Assembly: GCA_963920765.1 (NCBI GenBank)
Contig: OY987251.1
Location: 4,590,501 to 4,654,500, forward strand
Length of the DNA stretch: 64,000 bases
Source of the DNA: Ulota crispa
Lineage: Eukaryota > Streptophyta > Bryopsida > Orthotrichales > Orthotrichaceae
Direction of reading: 5' to 3'
Shown here piece after piece: positions 11,187-25,024 of this stretch. Numbering within the stretch: position 1 is the stretch's first letter; every line of letters starts with the position of its first letter. Position numbers and translations under genes: made by a program. The notes under the pieces are model-generated. The model had not been told where the DNA came from, searched no databases, and was given only the letters and a program-made list of their open reading frames with translations.

Positions 11187-12783
11187 ATAGCTCTTCTGCA
11201 ACGTAGTTTTTTAGTTAAGTGGTTTGATTTTTGATGTAGTCTTTTAGTTAAGAGGTTTGGTTTTTGAATTTTTGTAGCTTTGCATTTTGTAGTTGCAATT
11301 TGGGTGATTCATATTTGCCTTAGGGCTTTTCCTCCGTGATTTAGATTTACCTTGGCTTTGTCTATGTTATTTAGATTTGCCTTGGCTTCTCCTATGAATT
11401 AAGGTTTCTGGGTTCCACTTATATTGTGGAATATGGCTTGTAGGTTCTACTTATGTTGTGGAATGTGGGTAAGCTATGAAATTAAAGAATAAGTGCTCTA
11501 TTCACAGGTTTAGAGTTTTTGATTTCCTTCTTGTGTTGTTTATTTAAGGTTTAGGATTTGCTTGTTTTGTTAATTCTTTAGGCTTGTTGACTTCCTTGTT
11601 TTCTTGATTATGTAGACTTGTAATGTGATTGTTGTATAACTTGGATGCCAAAACGGTTTAGGGAGTGTATAAGTTGAATGTGCCTATGCTATTTTGAAGT
11701 TTCTAGTGACATTCTTTTCTTACTAGAGTGTCAGAGTTTTTGCTTTTGTGTGCAGGTGTTCCCCTAATGGTTAGTTCTTTCAAATTTCTACATTTGATTG
11801 TATTCTTACTTGAGCATCGGAGTGTGTTTGTTTGTGTGCAGGTCTACTCCTTTACTCCTTACCTTTGCAGGATTCAAGCAAAGATTCAAGCAAAACTCTA
11901 TTACATGGAGTGCAATTGGTTAGCATTAGGTTAATTTTAGTGAGCATAGTTTGAAATTTCAGGCTTTAGAGTGCTGAAGCCAAAATTGTGCTTACCCTAA
12001 ATGTTTTGTTGCCCAGTTTGCACCACTTGTAAAGTTGTTGTAGCCATATGTTACTACTTACAAAAGTTGAAGAAGCCTAAAACTGCACCAACATACAAGT
12101 AGAAATTGCCAAGTATGTATTTTATTTTTTACTCTTGAGGCCAATAATGGCACAATACTTTTGTACTTGGAGCCAAATTTTACACCAATAAAAAAATGGC
12201 TTGAAGCCAAATTTTTGGCACTGTTTCATCCAATGAGACCCTCATCTAGATTCATTGATTTTGAAAAAAAAAAGCACTATGTAGAAGGAATTTAGGAAAT
12301 TGTGAATTCTTTGCCTTCCACATGCTCTCAAACTGGGTATCCTTTGGTCAAGCATTGGAGAAAGAGAACAAACTTTCCCAAAAAAACAATTTCATCAATT
12401 TAAGTGTCTCAAATAGAGCAAAAATGCCTTATTTTTATTTTATTTTTTTGAACTCTTTTACTATTTTCTAAAAAGCAAAAAGGAAATTGTCTTTTTCTTG
12501 GTAGTTTTTGTCCCTCTATTTTTGTGCATAACTTTTACAATAAAAATTTTCTAGGTCTGACTTTTCACAAGTGTGCTACTTTAAGTACTTTACAAATTTT
12601 CCATATTTTTTTATTAAAAAAATTTATTTCAAAAGCTCATAGTACTACCTAGTACAACATGTACTATGGTTGTTTGCAACAAAACTGGCTAGTCTTTCTT
12701 GCAACTACCCTGCAGTGCGGTATGTTGACGACCAGTGTCTAGGGAAATTTGGAGCTAAATAATAGTGGTAGTCACGCATTCTT
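11187..12783. other. No gene seen
   Basis: T-rich DNA after the hAT gene, probably its 3' part up to around 12250 (GAAGCCAAATTTTTGGCAC). No conserved open frame, RNA gene or clear repeat ends were recognised. Confidence -1.
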
Positions 12784-13089
12784 GGGGCATCTCTACCGGT
12801 GGCTCGGGCTCGCTCAAAGTGGATGAAAGTATTGAGGCCCCTCTCAAAACCCTCTCAAACACTTTGATCTAGCAAGTTTAGCAAGCCATGTTTCAAGCTA
12901 CTATTCACCCTAAGTTTAGTGAGCTTTATCCTCTACTTCTCTTGATAAGTGGTCAACTCCTTATTTATGGGGGCGTGTTGGAATATAAGGTCACCTTTTC
13001 AAAGAGCATGGGTGGAGATTGAGAGCTTTGAGGCTGTGCTAAACCGGATGGAAAACTTTGAAAGAGCCTAGACCAGTGGAGATGCCCTT
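12784..13089. mobile_element. MITE with GCATCTCYACC ends, copy 1
   Basis: GGGCATCTCTACCGGTGGC on the left and CCAGTGGAGATGCCC on the right are inverted ends. The interior is shared in opposite orientation with 14170-14483. No coding capacity; superfamily not certain. Confidence -1.
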
Positions 13090-13484
13090 AGAGACTGAAA
13101 CTTCCCTAAAGATGGAGAGCAAGCAAGTGAAAATAAGAGCCAATGGATCAATTCTCCATAGAGAAGGTGTGACACTCCTTTTGTGTAGAATGGAGAATGG
13201 TTTACCTAGAGGAAGAGTTTTACACTAAAGTGCGAGTAGCAACAAGGGAAGTAAAAAACAACAAAGGTAAAAACAAGAGGCTGGGTGAGAAAAGTTTCTC
13301 GAGAAAACTTCTTTGGCTCAATTCTCCGGCCTTAGCATTGGAGAAGAAAATCTCCCTAACCTCAGGGAATTCCCTCCCCGTGAATTGCGCTTGAAGCGTC
13401 ACCTTCGCTTTCTTTGATCTAGGAGAATTCTCAAACCCTATCATGACTACCTTAATGTCAAATATCTTCTAAAACCCTTGAATA

Positions 13485-13650
13485 AGGTAGAAGCACCCAA
13501 ATGCAAGTCTTACCTCAAATGTGGTAATTTTGAGGGTCTCTTGAGAATGTAATGGCATGTGCTTGTTAGGAAATGGGTAAAAATTCAAGCAAAATTGTTT
13601 TTGGAATTTTTTGAGAGCAAATGAATAATATTATGACCTGTTGAAGGTAA
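13485..13650. mobile_element. MITE family A, copy 2 (left end and adjoining part)
   Basis: It begins AGGTAGAAGCACCCAAATGC after TA and continues CTTACCTCAAATGTGGTAAT, matching 36823-37050. The right end was not found. Between here and 14036 is AT-rich DNA without a gene. Confidence -1.
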
Positions 13651-14036
13651 CTCACTAGATTGACCTATTGTGGACACTAAACCCTTGAAAAAGCAACAAT
13701 AAAAAGACCATGTCATGAGTTGCAATAGTACTTTTGAGATTTATGTATTCCAATCAAAACTCATAAACAAAAATAAAAAGGGTGAAAATAAATAATTTTC
13801 TTAAAATTTAAGTACATCCTCTTTGAACTTTGCTCATAACTTCTGATTAAGGAAACAAAAAAAGACAAAAGTTGTTGGGGATGAAAAAAGACTAGGCTCT
13901 CCAACTTTTTGAAGTTATAAGGTTTTTGAAAAAAAGTACTTTAATATGTCCAAATAGCCTCCAAAATCTATTGACTTTGCAAAGTAAATGAAAATAATGT
14001 TGTACAAATATATTTTCAATACTCCCATGTGCATGT

Positions 14037-14115
14037 GGGTGGAATAGTGGTGTAGTAGTGAGCACACTTGAGTGTCATGGAGTAGGTCAGGGATTCAATT
14101 ATCTGCCCATGCATC
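14037..14115 (+). repeat. Possible tRNA-derived SINE relict
   Basis: TAGTGGTGTAGTAGTGAGCA resembles a tRNA A box and GGTCAGGGATTCAATTA a worn B box at the usual ~30 bp spacing. It does not fold as an intact tRNA by eye. Confidence -1.
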
Positions 14116-14169
14116 TGGTCAGCCATGCTGCACAGATACGCTACTTGGCTTGGCTTTGGTAGCCACTTA

Positions 14170-14483
14170 GAGCATCTCCACCAATTGAGACTTGCTCAAA
14201 GTTTTCCATCTGGTATGGCAAGGCCTGAAGGCTCTCAATCTCCACCCATGCTCTTTGAAAAGGTGGCCTTATACTCAAACACACCCCATAAATAAGGAGT
14301 TGACCACTTATTTAGGAAAGTAGAGAATAAAGCTCACTAAACTTGGGGTGAATAGTGCATGAATAGTGGCTTGGAGAGTGACTTGCTAGACTTGCCAAAT
14401 AAAAAAGTTTGAGAGGGGCCTGAGCAGGGCTAAGTACTTTTCATCCACTTTATGCAAGCTAGAGCCATTGGTGGAGATGCTCT
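14170..14483. mobile_element. MITE with GCATCTCCACC ends, copy 2
   Basis: GAGCATCTCCACCAATTG on the left and CATTGGTGGAGATGCTC on the right form clean inverted ends around 314 bp. The interior matches 12784-13089 inverted (CACTTATTTAGG, CATGAATAGTGGCTTG). Confidence -1.
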
Positions 14484-15469
14484 CAGGCATACTACTTGGC
14501 TTGGCTGGCTAGTCAGCCTTGCAACTCTATTCAGTTGGTCAACCGTGCTACTCTACCCTGTCGTTCCCTTGGCTTAGTAATTTTTGATAAATTTTAAACA
14601 AATGAAGCTAAAAATTGTTCCCCAACTACACTCTTAAGTACATAATTATGTCAACTTTCTTGTGGAAATTAACATAATTTATGTCAAAAAGGATGTCCTA
14701 ATCACCACATCCTAAACAACACAACAATTAACATAATTATGTTATCTTTGTGTTAATTAGAACCACATTCTCCTTGTAGTTTTGCAAACTAAATCAAGGT
14801 CTTTAAATCCAAATTTGAGTTCAATAATTTCAAACTCAAATAATGAAAATTTAAAATTCAACCTCTTCCCTTTGCAGTGTGCATAGATCAAACCTCATAA
14901 ATAAACATGCACAATACTTTGGTCATTGTGGTTGCAAAGCCTACTTTTTGATATACAATGAGGCCTATTTTTGATATTTTTTAACCGCCATGCCTCTTTT
15001 TGAAATATGGCCAATTTCAGGCCTATTTTTGATATTTTCCCCATTATAAACTAACTATGCAAAAAGCTGTTTAAGAAATCGGCTATCTTTTACTAACTCA
15101 GGTTTTGTTGCCATTGAAACTTCTTTCTATGATTCTTTTGGTTGCATTAATCAACTGCACAATTTTGTAGCCTACCAAGAAAATTTAGCGAGAACGAGGG
15201 AAATAAACAAAATTACAAATAGGAAAAAATCTCCCATTTTCCGAAAAAAAATTATTCATAGAGGGTATTGTTAACACTTGATCACGTATGTAATTTAAAG
15301 GCTGATTTAGTTGGATTGGTACTTTAGAATTGATTATAAGTTCAAATGAAGTCCAAGGAACTACATGTTTACAATTAAATTTTAATACTACTAATATGAA
15401 TCAAGCTTATCTTTTTATTATAAACAAAAGTAAAAGTAACTTTTTTGCCCCTAGCTAAACTTTTTCTTT
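14484..15469. other. No gene seen
   Basis: AT-rich DNA with many short A or T runs. No conserved coding, RNA gene or paired repeat ends were recognised. Confidence -1.
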
Positions 15470-15993
15470 AACCCCTAAGCATTCAATTGACCATTTTCTA
15501 ATCGCTGTCTGTTTTTTGCAAGCTGCCTGAGATGAAAAAAAAACATTTAGAAAAATTTAAAAAACCTTTAAATAGAAAATCAAGTTTACTTTCCAACCCA
15601 ACTTGAATCATTTCAATCCAAGTTAAACTCCATCGAGGAGAATTTTTCAAATACAAACACTTCAATATTTGCTAGTGTTGTAAAATTTATTATTTTGGGA
15701 AACTAATGATGTTCTCTCCTTTGAAAATATTGCATTTTTGAAGTTTACTATAAAACGTATGTTTTAAACCAATCATACCAAGTTTTAAAATCTATGAATA
15801 AAATCTATAATTTTGGTGAATATTAAATGACAAATGCTTCTAAATTCATTAAATGAAAATCCAAAACTTTTTTTGAATGTTTGACTATATGAATAATTGC
15901 TATACATCATGATTCTTGTTTTCTCTTTTGAAGCAAACTTCATCAAAGTTACATAATGTTTTGCCCTTACCCCCTTGGACGTTTAGGGGTTAA
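15470..15993. mobile_element. MITE with TTAACCCCTAA ends (family B-like)
   Basis: TTTAACCCCTAAGC on the left and GTTTAGGGGTTAA on the right are inverted ends around about 520 bp of AT-rich filler. The same end motif marks elements at 33383, 43828, 45914 and 50555-51758. Confidence -1.
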
Positions 15994-17497
15994 GTGTTGT
16001 TGAATTGCAACTTAATTTATGATTATAGACAAAATCATGGTCTTTGAATCCAAATTTGAATCCAAAATTCTCAAATTCACTTTATGATGATAGAAATCTA
16101 GAATTTACCCCGGAGGGGGTGTGTGCAAACATCAACCCCCGATGTGCATATATCAATTTTCCTAGTTTTTTTTCTTAATTTTAAAAAGTTACAAAACAAT
16201 GAAAGTTACTAACTAATGTTCTGGATCTTACTAGCGGGAGGGTGCGGGAGAAGTCGTGTAGCCCTAATTCCCTTCGTCTTTTCTAGAAGGGCTATGGATC
16301 TTTGTTTCGTTCTAATTAAAGTATTGTAGAGCTAGGGCTAGGGTTTTTCCACTGGTGGTGCACGTTTTTGGAGTTTGGTTGCCGTGGAGTTCAAAGGTTT
16401 TATTTTGGTTTTGTTAAATATTTTGCAAGTTTTTGAATGTGAGAGCTGCTGAGTCGGCATTGTGGAAACGGAACGGCCAGCATTAGTGTTTCGAGCAAGT
16501 ACAAATCCACGGCAAATTAAAGGAGTTGCAGTGTGAGGTCCGTGTTGAGGAGGCATCATCGATCCAAGTGCTACAGTATTTGGTAAGAAATATAGTATAT
16601 TTGATTTGATTGCAATTGTGTGCATTTTCTGTGATTTGTTGCACAACATTTAGGGTTATTGTACCAGAGTTAGGACTCTTCTACTGAAATTAGGGTTGTA
16701 GGAGTGTGTGGATTCTCGGGCAGAGAGATTTTGGAGTGGAAGTCTCGGGTCTTTTAGAGGTTACTTAGCTCTATTTTTTGTGTGCAAGTTTTGAGGTGGC
16801 GGTTGAATTGCGAGAGCAAAAGGACGGGGTTTGTAATACGGAGAGTGCCACTCATATTATATAGTGGATTGCAGGGCTATTTTTTTTTGGCTTTCTGGTG
16901 CCAGATCGCACCAAAAAAAATAGTCTAGCCATAAAATGTCAAATGAATGCCAAAAAACTTGGATGAAATAACCAAAAAGCTTCAAATTGAAAATATAACC
17001 TTGGATGAAATTGCCAAATTGTGGATGAAAACTAAAATATATACATGTAATATGTACTAATGTGATATTTTCTATCCAATATGGATGAATGTTGAAATTT
17101 AGAGCACCACTATAACATTTTAAATAGCCACTTTCGCACTTCTTAAAAAATGAAAAAAAAAATCCCTGGTGGATTGATGTTGTTCTAGGGTATGGCAGTG
17201 TGCCTTGTTGAGCAATTTGTGTCTTAGAAATCCGTTCATTGAGAATTATTTGTACTGCTGAGACGGTGTTGACGGTATTCCTAGAGAGCGAGCCCTTTGG
17301 CGGATTTATGTGTTTTAGGGTTTGGAGTTGCGTTGAGTTTGGTGCTTTTTTTGTCTCTCAGGCTACGCTCCTCCAATCCAAGCCAACCCTAGCTCTTGTT
17401 ACCAAGGGTTGAGTCCCGAATCCCAAGAATTTAAGGTTTTCATGAAACCTTAGATAATTGCAATTGTTGCTTGAAGAGCAAACGATTTGTGACAATT
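15994..17497. other. Upstream region of IRE1
   Basis: No coding was recognised. From about 16200 the base composition shifts toward genic (GGGTGCGGGAGAAGTC, then TAGGGCTAGGG), so the IRE1 leader or promoter probably lies in 16200-17497. No ER-stress element could be assigned with confidence. Confidence -1.
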
Positions 17498-20400
17498 ATG
17501 GTTGCAAGACAGTATTTGGCGCCGTTCTTTTGGTGCATCTTGTTTTTCTGTTTGTTGCTTGGCGTGGCGGTGTTTCGACACGCCAATGCTGCGTTGGCTT
17601 CCACTTCCATGGGAACCTGGCGAGGAGCGTCAGACACTCTGAAGCCTCTGCCTGCGGTTCTCGAGTCTAAAATGTAAGCTTTCCTTGTTTTTCTCTCTCC
17701 TTATCAGTGCAGGATTTTGTTTGTACGCTGCAAAGGATTTTGATTGAAAAAGGTAATTGCCTTAAATAGAGAATCTATCTGTAAGCAACGCTCAAAATTA
17801 AGCATGGCAAATAACAGAAAAGTGCTGCCCAGGTGACACCATCCTCTGAAACGTACTCCTCGGTACATTCTCATCATAGAACGTACACAGGGTATCTCCT
17901 GAGCAGCTCTCTATTCAGGACACTTATATCCGATTTGACAAAGCAGAGCTGATTCGTGTTGTGTAATTGTTTTGGTGTGCCATGCAGGGGTGAAGAGCCG
18001 ATGATTGTGGTGTCAGTTACTGGCGTCCTCCACGCAGTGAATCCTGTAACGCGACAGACTCTGTGGACATACGCATCAGGATCAGACATGGGATCCGTGC
18101 GCCGGATTACGGATGGAATGGACAGTCGAGATATCAACTCGAGTCTGGACGGTTCGGCAAACGGAGAAACTGATGAGCAAATTGTGTACACCGGGCCGGA
18201 TGGAATGTTGTATGTCCTGGAGGGATCACAAGTAGGGGTGAGCATCTGAGCATCCTGCATATCTTTTCATCGTCTTGTTAACAACATTTTGAATGATCTC
18301 TGTGTGAGACTCCCAAATTGTTAATGCTATTTGAACGTCAGTCATATAGAACAGTAGGTCAGTGACATAGCAATGTAATATGTACATCTATGTGATGCCG
18401 ACTTTCTTTGTATCTTTTGACAAGGGTTCATACTGTGTGAGCTGTCGTTACGGTGGCAAATCCGTGGCACATTTTTTGAGAGGGTGTTGTGGTTGCTGCA
18501 GCCTACTCCAGTGAACGTGAAGGATCTGTTAGCCAACACACCTCGTCACACGGAGGATGGAGGAGTGGTTCTGAGTTCAGTGACCAACACCGCATTCCTT
18601 CTGAACAAGGACACGGGGGCTCTCATCCGCAAATTTGAACCTCCTGGAAGCGTGTTGGAGAGGGCTGCCTCTGTGGCAAACGGAAAGGCCCAAACGGAGG
18701 AAGCGAAGCAGTTGTTGGCGGAGACCTCCGGTATCAGTTCTGATGACGAGAAGGTCCCGACAGTGCTTTGTCTGAGGACGGATTATTCAATCCTGGTGCA
18801 GGAGCTTGCAACGGGTGCCGTTCGGTGGAACATCTCGTTGGCCGATATCAAAACTTTATCGCTGGTGCAGCCTCCGGGGCAGCCAGCCATGTTAGGGCCA
18901 TCTGAGGTCAGTGGGAATAGAGCCATTGCAATACCAATTCTTGGCGACAACACGATATCTTCAATTCCATCTTACGAAGCAGCTCCCATCGCTCGTTTTT
19001 CTCCGACAGGTGAAGTTTCTGGACCCTTTTTTTTTGCGAGATGTGGTTTGTGCCTTTTCCGTCCTCATCATCACCGTCAAGTCTATGCTGTGTGAAGTAA
19101 TGTGCCTGCATTTTTGTGTACAGGTGAGTACTTATCAAATCTACTGCCAGCAGCGTCTCCTGCACTGTCAGATGTGGGGAGGAGGCATGGTCCTTTGAGG
19201 GATTCAATCGTCGTTGGATTGCCTTCTCATATGCCCAGAGCGCAGCCTGGCCATGGCAATGGGCTTATTCCAGTACTAGCAGGGGTTACACAGGACGTAT
19301 ACGCAAGAGGAGAATTATCGGGACAAAATCCTGTGTCAAGTTTGGACAACAGATCTGCTGGTCGCGCCGGAGCTACTTTCAGGGCAGGTCATGAGATTGC
19401 TTGGGAAAGCGTTGGAGGAGTGTTGCTGGTAATAACCGGGGTGTTGTCTTTTATCTGGTATCTGTACAATCGGTACGTTTCGAGAAAGAGAGAGGAGGCT
19501 GCCAAACCGAAGAGGGCAGGGGCTGGAAAAGGTCGTAAACGAGGCAAGAAAGGCACCTCGGTTTCTTCTTCATCTCCCAATAAAGGGGTTTTAGAGGAGG
19601 AGAATAGCGAGTTAACGAAGCAAGCCGAAGGTAATGTGGAAGGAGCTGGCTCTCGGGGCGTTGGCACGAACAGATGCTACGGAGAGGGAATACAGGTAGG
19701 GCGGTTGTTCGTCTCCAAGGTTGTAATCGGAGCTGGAAGCAATGGCACGAGTGTGTTCGAGGGATACTTGGATGGCCGTCACGTGGCTGTCAAAAGGCTG
19801 CTTGCGGATCACTACGACAGAGCTGTGAAGGAGATCCAGTTTCTGATCACCAGCGACGAACACCCGAACGTGGTGCGGTACTTCGCCATGGAAGAGACGT
19901 CAGATTTTGTGTACGTAGCTTTGGAAAGGTGCGCTCTGAGCCTGTATGACCTCATCGTGTGTGAAAGCGAGAGGAGTTTATCGAAGAGTGCTAGCAGAGA
20001 AGAAGGTGTGAGCGATGTGAGGTGTGTGAAAATGCCTGATGGAAGCGACGTGAAACTGTGGAATGAGAACGGTCGGTGCTCTCCTCATCTACTGCAGCTG
20101 ATGAGGTAACGATGACTTTTTCTCTTTCCTTGCTTCATCATGCTACTTCTGTAATGTTTGTTGTGCAACTTTCAGGAGACACAGGGAAATTTTGTATGGG
20201 GGATTTTTTTTCTCGGTTTGTTTGTATGCTTGAGAAGGTTGCTCCGATGACGGTTTATTTCAGCCTCTCACGACGATCAGAACGAGTGGTGGAGCAGGGA
20301 TATAGTGGCAGGTTTGTCCCACCTCCATGCTGTGGGAATCGTGCATCGGGATCTGAAGCCCCAGAATGTGCTGGTGAGTAACAACCGTAAGTTGCAAGCC

Positions 20401-22502
20401 AAATTGGCGGACATGGGACTCAGCAAACATCTAGCCAACGATGTGTCATCATATCTAGACACAGGTTCGTGACTGGTGGTTCCTTGTGTCGTTCACTTGG
20501 GCGAATTTAGCTGTAGTTCCGAACCAAAATTTGTATACGGACAGCAAACACCTGAGTGCCTAGATTGCTAACAGTGGCTGCTTCATGTCTATAGCAGTCG
20601 AAGTGTATCATTGAGGAAGCTCTTAAGAAGTTAGCAAATCACATCGTTTGAAAGAAGAATAATGATGGACGTTTTCGAAAGGTGAAATTATGTTTTGGAA
20701 TTTACTATGACCGTCCACAGTGAAACACTGGATTCTGGGTTCATGCATCATGGAAGTCATACTTTTTCCCGAGAGGTGGTTGGAAGGTTTTGTGTCAACG
20801 AGTCTTTTTTTTCTGAAAGAAGTTTCTGGCTACAAAGAGCAGGCGTGACGTATTCTTTGAAGCGAGAGTAAATTACACTGTTGAGAGAACACAAGATGTT
20901 GTGCTTGAAGTGAGGTTTTTTGCTCTGGTTTGGCCAATACTGTTAAGTACTGCCTGGTAATGGTTTACTGGTAGAGTGTCTTACTTTTCATCCCATTTGT
21001 CTTCCTTTGAGTCCCTTCTGCCATGACCACCTGGCCTGCAATGCATGTGAGCATTTCCTTTTCTTTGAAAGTCAGTTCGTTTCATGGGCTACTTCTGAAC
21101 TACCCAAGGGATTGTGCGCAGGTAAAGGGGGGTCGGGTAGCAGGGGTTGGCAAGCTCCAGAGCAGCTGAAAGAAGGTCGTCAAACGCGGGCAGTGGACGT
21201 GTTCAGCCTTGGCTGTCTCTTGTTCTTTTGTATCACAAGGGGCCAGCATCCTTTCGGAGAGCACTTTCTCCGAGACGCCAATATCGCAAATGGAAGTCCG
21301 GATTTCTTCTACATCGAGGATATGCCGGAGGCTCTTCATCTAATTAAGGCACTACTGTCTCACGATCCTTCCAAAAGGTACTTTGCTTCTTGGAGCTTTT
21401 GAGTATTTTCTGACAAACACTGGAAAGTAGAGTACGTACGTTAGCAATAATGGAAGAACAGCTATACTGTTATCTATGACAAAACCTTCATTTGACTGTG
21501 AAAACGATTCCACGTATGTCATTCATATGAGATGCAGGTATGCTTGATGTGATTAATTTCTCAAGTCCTGTTCAAGCTTTCAGGCCACATATTAATGAAA
21601 CGACCTGTAAGGTTTTGTAGTATGTGACTCCTTACATATCCATATCTTGATATGTGGGCATTGCGTCCTAAACATTTTCTTCTGTTTCTATCATTATGAT
21701 ACTGCGTTAGTAATACTCAGCCCCTTTGTGGACAGTTGCTCACTCCAAGTGCCATGTCGGTATTGGTTTTGAAAATGTCATATGTGGCACATGCAGGCCG
21801 GCTGCGAAGGAGGTTTTGTCACACCCGTTCTTTTGGAGAGAAGAAGATCGCCTGCAATTCCTGCTGAAAGCTAGTGACAGAGTTGAGCACGAAGATAGAG
21901 TGCTGGACTCGGAGGTGCTGCCTGCTTTGGAAGCCATCGGGCCGGACGTGTTTGGAGCTTCTTGGGAGCCAAAGTTAGATGCAAAGCTTTTGGATGATGG
22001 ACGGCGGTATCGAAAATATAATTTCAGCAGTGTCCGGGACCTGCTCCGCATCATCCGTAACAAGAGCCATCACTTTCGGGAGCTCCCTCTCGATATGCAG
22101 GTCTAGCACGTCTCAGTACCTTAGATTGAAGTGATTGTAAGCCGAGGGCGTGGTCTTCTATCGTGCATCTTCTTTGCACGTTTTTCAGTGGTCATTGATC
22201 AAATCTTGAAGATAACAGCCGAATCAGGATTGGTTTGTGCTTATTAGCATGAATTCAATAGATGCTCCGGACTGGATATAACTTTGCACGACTGTGATCA
22301 TGTGAAGTCCACATAACAATCGATAACTGATAGAAGCTATGACTCTGTTTGGCAGGAATCGTTGGGTTCTCCGGAAGGGTTTGAGACGTACTTCACTGGC
22401 AGGTTTCCTCGGCTGGTGATGGAGGTGTACGAAGTTATGCACGATCACTGCAAGGAAGAGCCAACGTTTAAACGCTTTTTCGAAGCAAACGGGGCAGCAT
22501 AA
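17498..22502 (+). CDS. IRE1: IRE1, ER stress sensor kinase/endoribonuclease
   Basis: Eight exons read by eye: 17498-17673, 17988-18237, 18502-19009, 19124-20105, 20298-20464, 21122-21377, 21797-22100, 22356-22502; all junctions are GT-AG, phases agree, and the product is 929 residues. It is a type I ER membrane protein that senses unfolded proteins and splices a bZIP mRNA (plant bZIP60-type). Seen: signal peptide (hydrophobic run ending AVFRHANA), a PQQ-like luminal domain (GVLHAVNPVTRQTLW), a transmembrane segment near residues 409-427, a long Lys/Arg-rich linker (~430-500), a kinase with VAVK (Lys ~535), HRDLKPQN (Asp ~657) and DMG (~677; DMG is usual in plant IRE1), and the C-terminal KEN RNase with RNKSHHFRELP. 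ATG at 17498 is chosen because it directly precedes the signal peptide. The RNase motif has HHF where many homologues have HY. Identity is very secure; exon 5 acceptor (gagcag|gg) was chosen because it restores LMRDIVAGL. Confidence -1.
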
Positions 22503-24508
22503 GAAGCCATGAGAGAAGAAGTGTTATTTCAGACGAAGTTCCTGGTATCAATCAAGGTCTTAACGAACCCGTTGGTGCTGCCTTTTTGGCAACTGGAGGG
22601 CTATGGAGCTTGCGGTGAAGGTGCGCATGGATTTGCTGGATTGAGATTTGGTTTGCAGGGATTGCAGAGTATGTTATGAGTAGTCTTCCAGTTGCAAAGC
22701 TGATTTGAGTCATGAATGGAGTGCACCTAATAACCACTTTCCAGTCTGTATTTCATCTTTGTTGAGGTGCCTAGTATAGATGATTTGTGGCGGTATAACT
22801 TTTCCATCGGTGAACTGCCAAATACTAACGGACGGAATTTTCATGCTGTCCATCCAGCTTTGTGAAATAGGACAAAGTCGATGAGGAAGCAACTGCAGGG
22901 CGTGGTCCCCCTCGGGTAATCTTGGCGTCTGGTAATCAGTCCTTCGTGCTGGGTAAGTTTGAACTTATGCTGCATTTTACTGAAATATGCGGGTTGGAGT
23001 TGGATAGCTGTAGTAAGTGGACACACTGACGAGGCATTGTGGGAGCTACTCAGAAGCTGATATAAAAGTGAAAACTATGTTGAGTATTGCATCTGCTATT
23101 GTTTCCAGGTTGTGCTCTTATTAGTGGTGTTTTTTATCTCACACTTGGAGTCTACTGTTTCGGTAACAGACACGAAGGGTGATGTTCATGCAGAAATGAG
23201 CAGTTGAAGCTGAGACTCGACCACTTGTACAACATCGACGTACTATGTGGAAAGTATATGAATCGCTCTTAAAGTTGTGCTGATTGCATGGAAGGTCAGT
23301 TCTTATGTGTATCATATCTAGCAAGTGTAGGAAGCTTTACAAGTTGATGCAGGAAATTGTGCTGCTGGCACACCTTAGGCGACTGCCGGTGTTCATGTTG
23401 GTGTGCAGATTTACATACAGTTGGATCCAGGTCATTGTTCATCACGGATCGGAGATGAAAATCAGAACTACAGGTTCTCTTGAAGAACAGGAGAGAAACA
23501 AGAAAAACTAGGAGCTGGTGCATGAAGATAGGCATGTACGTTGTGATAGTAGCCCCGTTTGTACAGAACTGGTGGACTTATTGGGTAAATTACATTTCCA
23601 ACTGAAGTTGCATCCTTTTGTGTTGTGTTTCAGATTAACTCCTTGTGGTATTTTGATGAGAGGATCTGTATGGACCAGAATGACTGGGCTATGGTTGGTT
23701 CAAGAGAGATGTGTTGTGGATTTATATTAGTGAACGTAACTTAGGGTTGAGGGCAGGAGTTACGTCACTTTGGGGATTTTCACGTGGGAATGTGGTTTTG
23801 GGTAATCATATAGAGCTGTGGAGAGATTGCTTTGGGTAGTCAAACCAGTTCTATTGAGATATAATCCATATCACTGTTTGACTGACTTTGAACATTTGAA
23901 TTTGAGAAGTTCAACCAAGGGTGTGATATGGAAGTGTTGTAACAGAACATAGATAGTATACTGCTTATACCTGAGCGAACACAAATGTAAATTCTTAAGC
24001 TGAGGTGTTAAATGGACGGTAATGTGCATGGGCAGATTTCTAAGTGCTGGCCAATATTGCAATGATCCAAAGCGTCTATTGATTTTTCCAAAGCATATAC
24101 TCACATTGGCAAACTGAAGTTTTATCAATCTTTCACATGTGAATAAGGAGGAGACAAGGGAATGAGGAGGATTGCTGTGTTGTGACCTAAATATGAAATG
24201 TGCTGAAGCTCACATTGCATTGTTATCAAATCTTCAACAAAGCCCCACAAGTGCTGTTTCTATCAAAATTTGATGTATGATGTATTGTTGAAAAATTGCT
24301 GAAGTCCCTTTTCCAGTGATATCTTATGCTCTTTTCTAAACTAAAATGCAGTTTTCAATTTGGTCTTTTTAGTTGATTTCGACTTTAAAAATTGTACTGC
24401 CTCCTTAAAACATGCTTGTGCAATTTATCAAAGTGTTTTTTGTAAACAAATCAAGGGTATAAGTATATTAGTTGTCTTTTATCAACTTCACCAAAATTGT
24501 CAAACATC
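22503..24508. other. 3' region of IRE1; no further gene seen
   Basis: The IRE1 3' UTR begins at 22503; I cannot place a polyadenylation site. The rest to 24508 has only short frames without family features. Confidence -1.
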
Positions 24509-24768
24509 TAAACACCATATTCATTAAATTGGGAAAAACGTAGGTACCATTTTGTACTCCATCTTAAACCCAAAAAGTTACCTTAAACCAGATTCGAAGG
24601 TATCAAATTCAGTTTGATACACTAAGATTTTTTCCCTCGCAAATTCCTCCTCTCAAGTGAGAGCACGTGTACCAAAAAAATGCCACAAGCTCGATTTTAG
24701 ATGATCACCTAAAACCATCAATAAATCCCAAAATATACTCTTTTTTCCAATTTAACAAATACTACATT
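24509..24768. mobile_element. MITE family C, copy 1
   Basis: The left ACCATATTCATTAAATTGGG and right CCAATTTAACAAATA ends are imperfect inverted repeats. The interior (TCTCAAGTGAGAGCACGTGT) matches the copies at 26695 and 27694 in opposite orientation. Confidence -1.
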
Positions 24769-25024
24769 TCTACCAGAAGTTTAGATTACCTTGTGGAGCA
24801 CTTTTGGTTCATGCTCCACTATGACTATCAACGTAGTTTTGCTTGTTAACCAAGAGTGAAGTTGTTTAGCTAAATTTCACACTTGATCAAGAGTATAATA
24901 GGTTTATTGTTGCCAATCATATGAGTTGATCCACCATAAATACAACTTTTCGAATAACCAAGATATACCTTCATATCTCTATATACTTAGCCAAATCCAA
25001 TTTTGTAATAACCTTAGATTGATA

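Noticed and set aside
19102..19123. IRE1 exon 4 as a separate gene starting MPAFLC
   Set aside because: These bases are intron; the frame continues from exon 3 across a good GT-AG pair.
20267..20297. Acceptor TTTCAG|CCTCTCAC at 20262 for IRE1 exon 5
   Set aside because: It puts the kinase out of frame; GAGCAG at 20297 gives LMRDIVAGL in frame, as in other IRE1 proteins.
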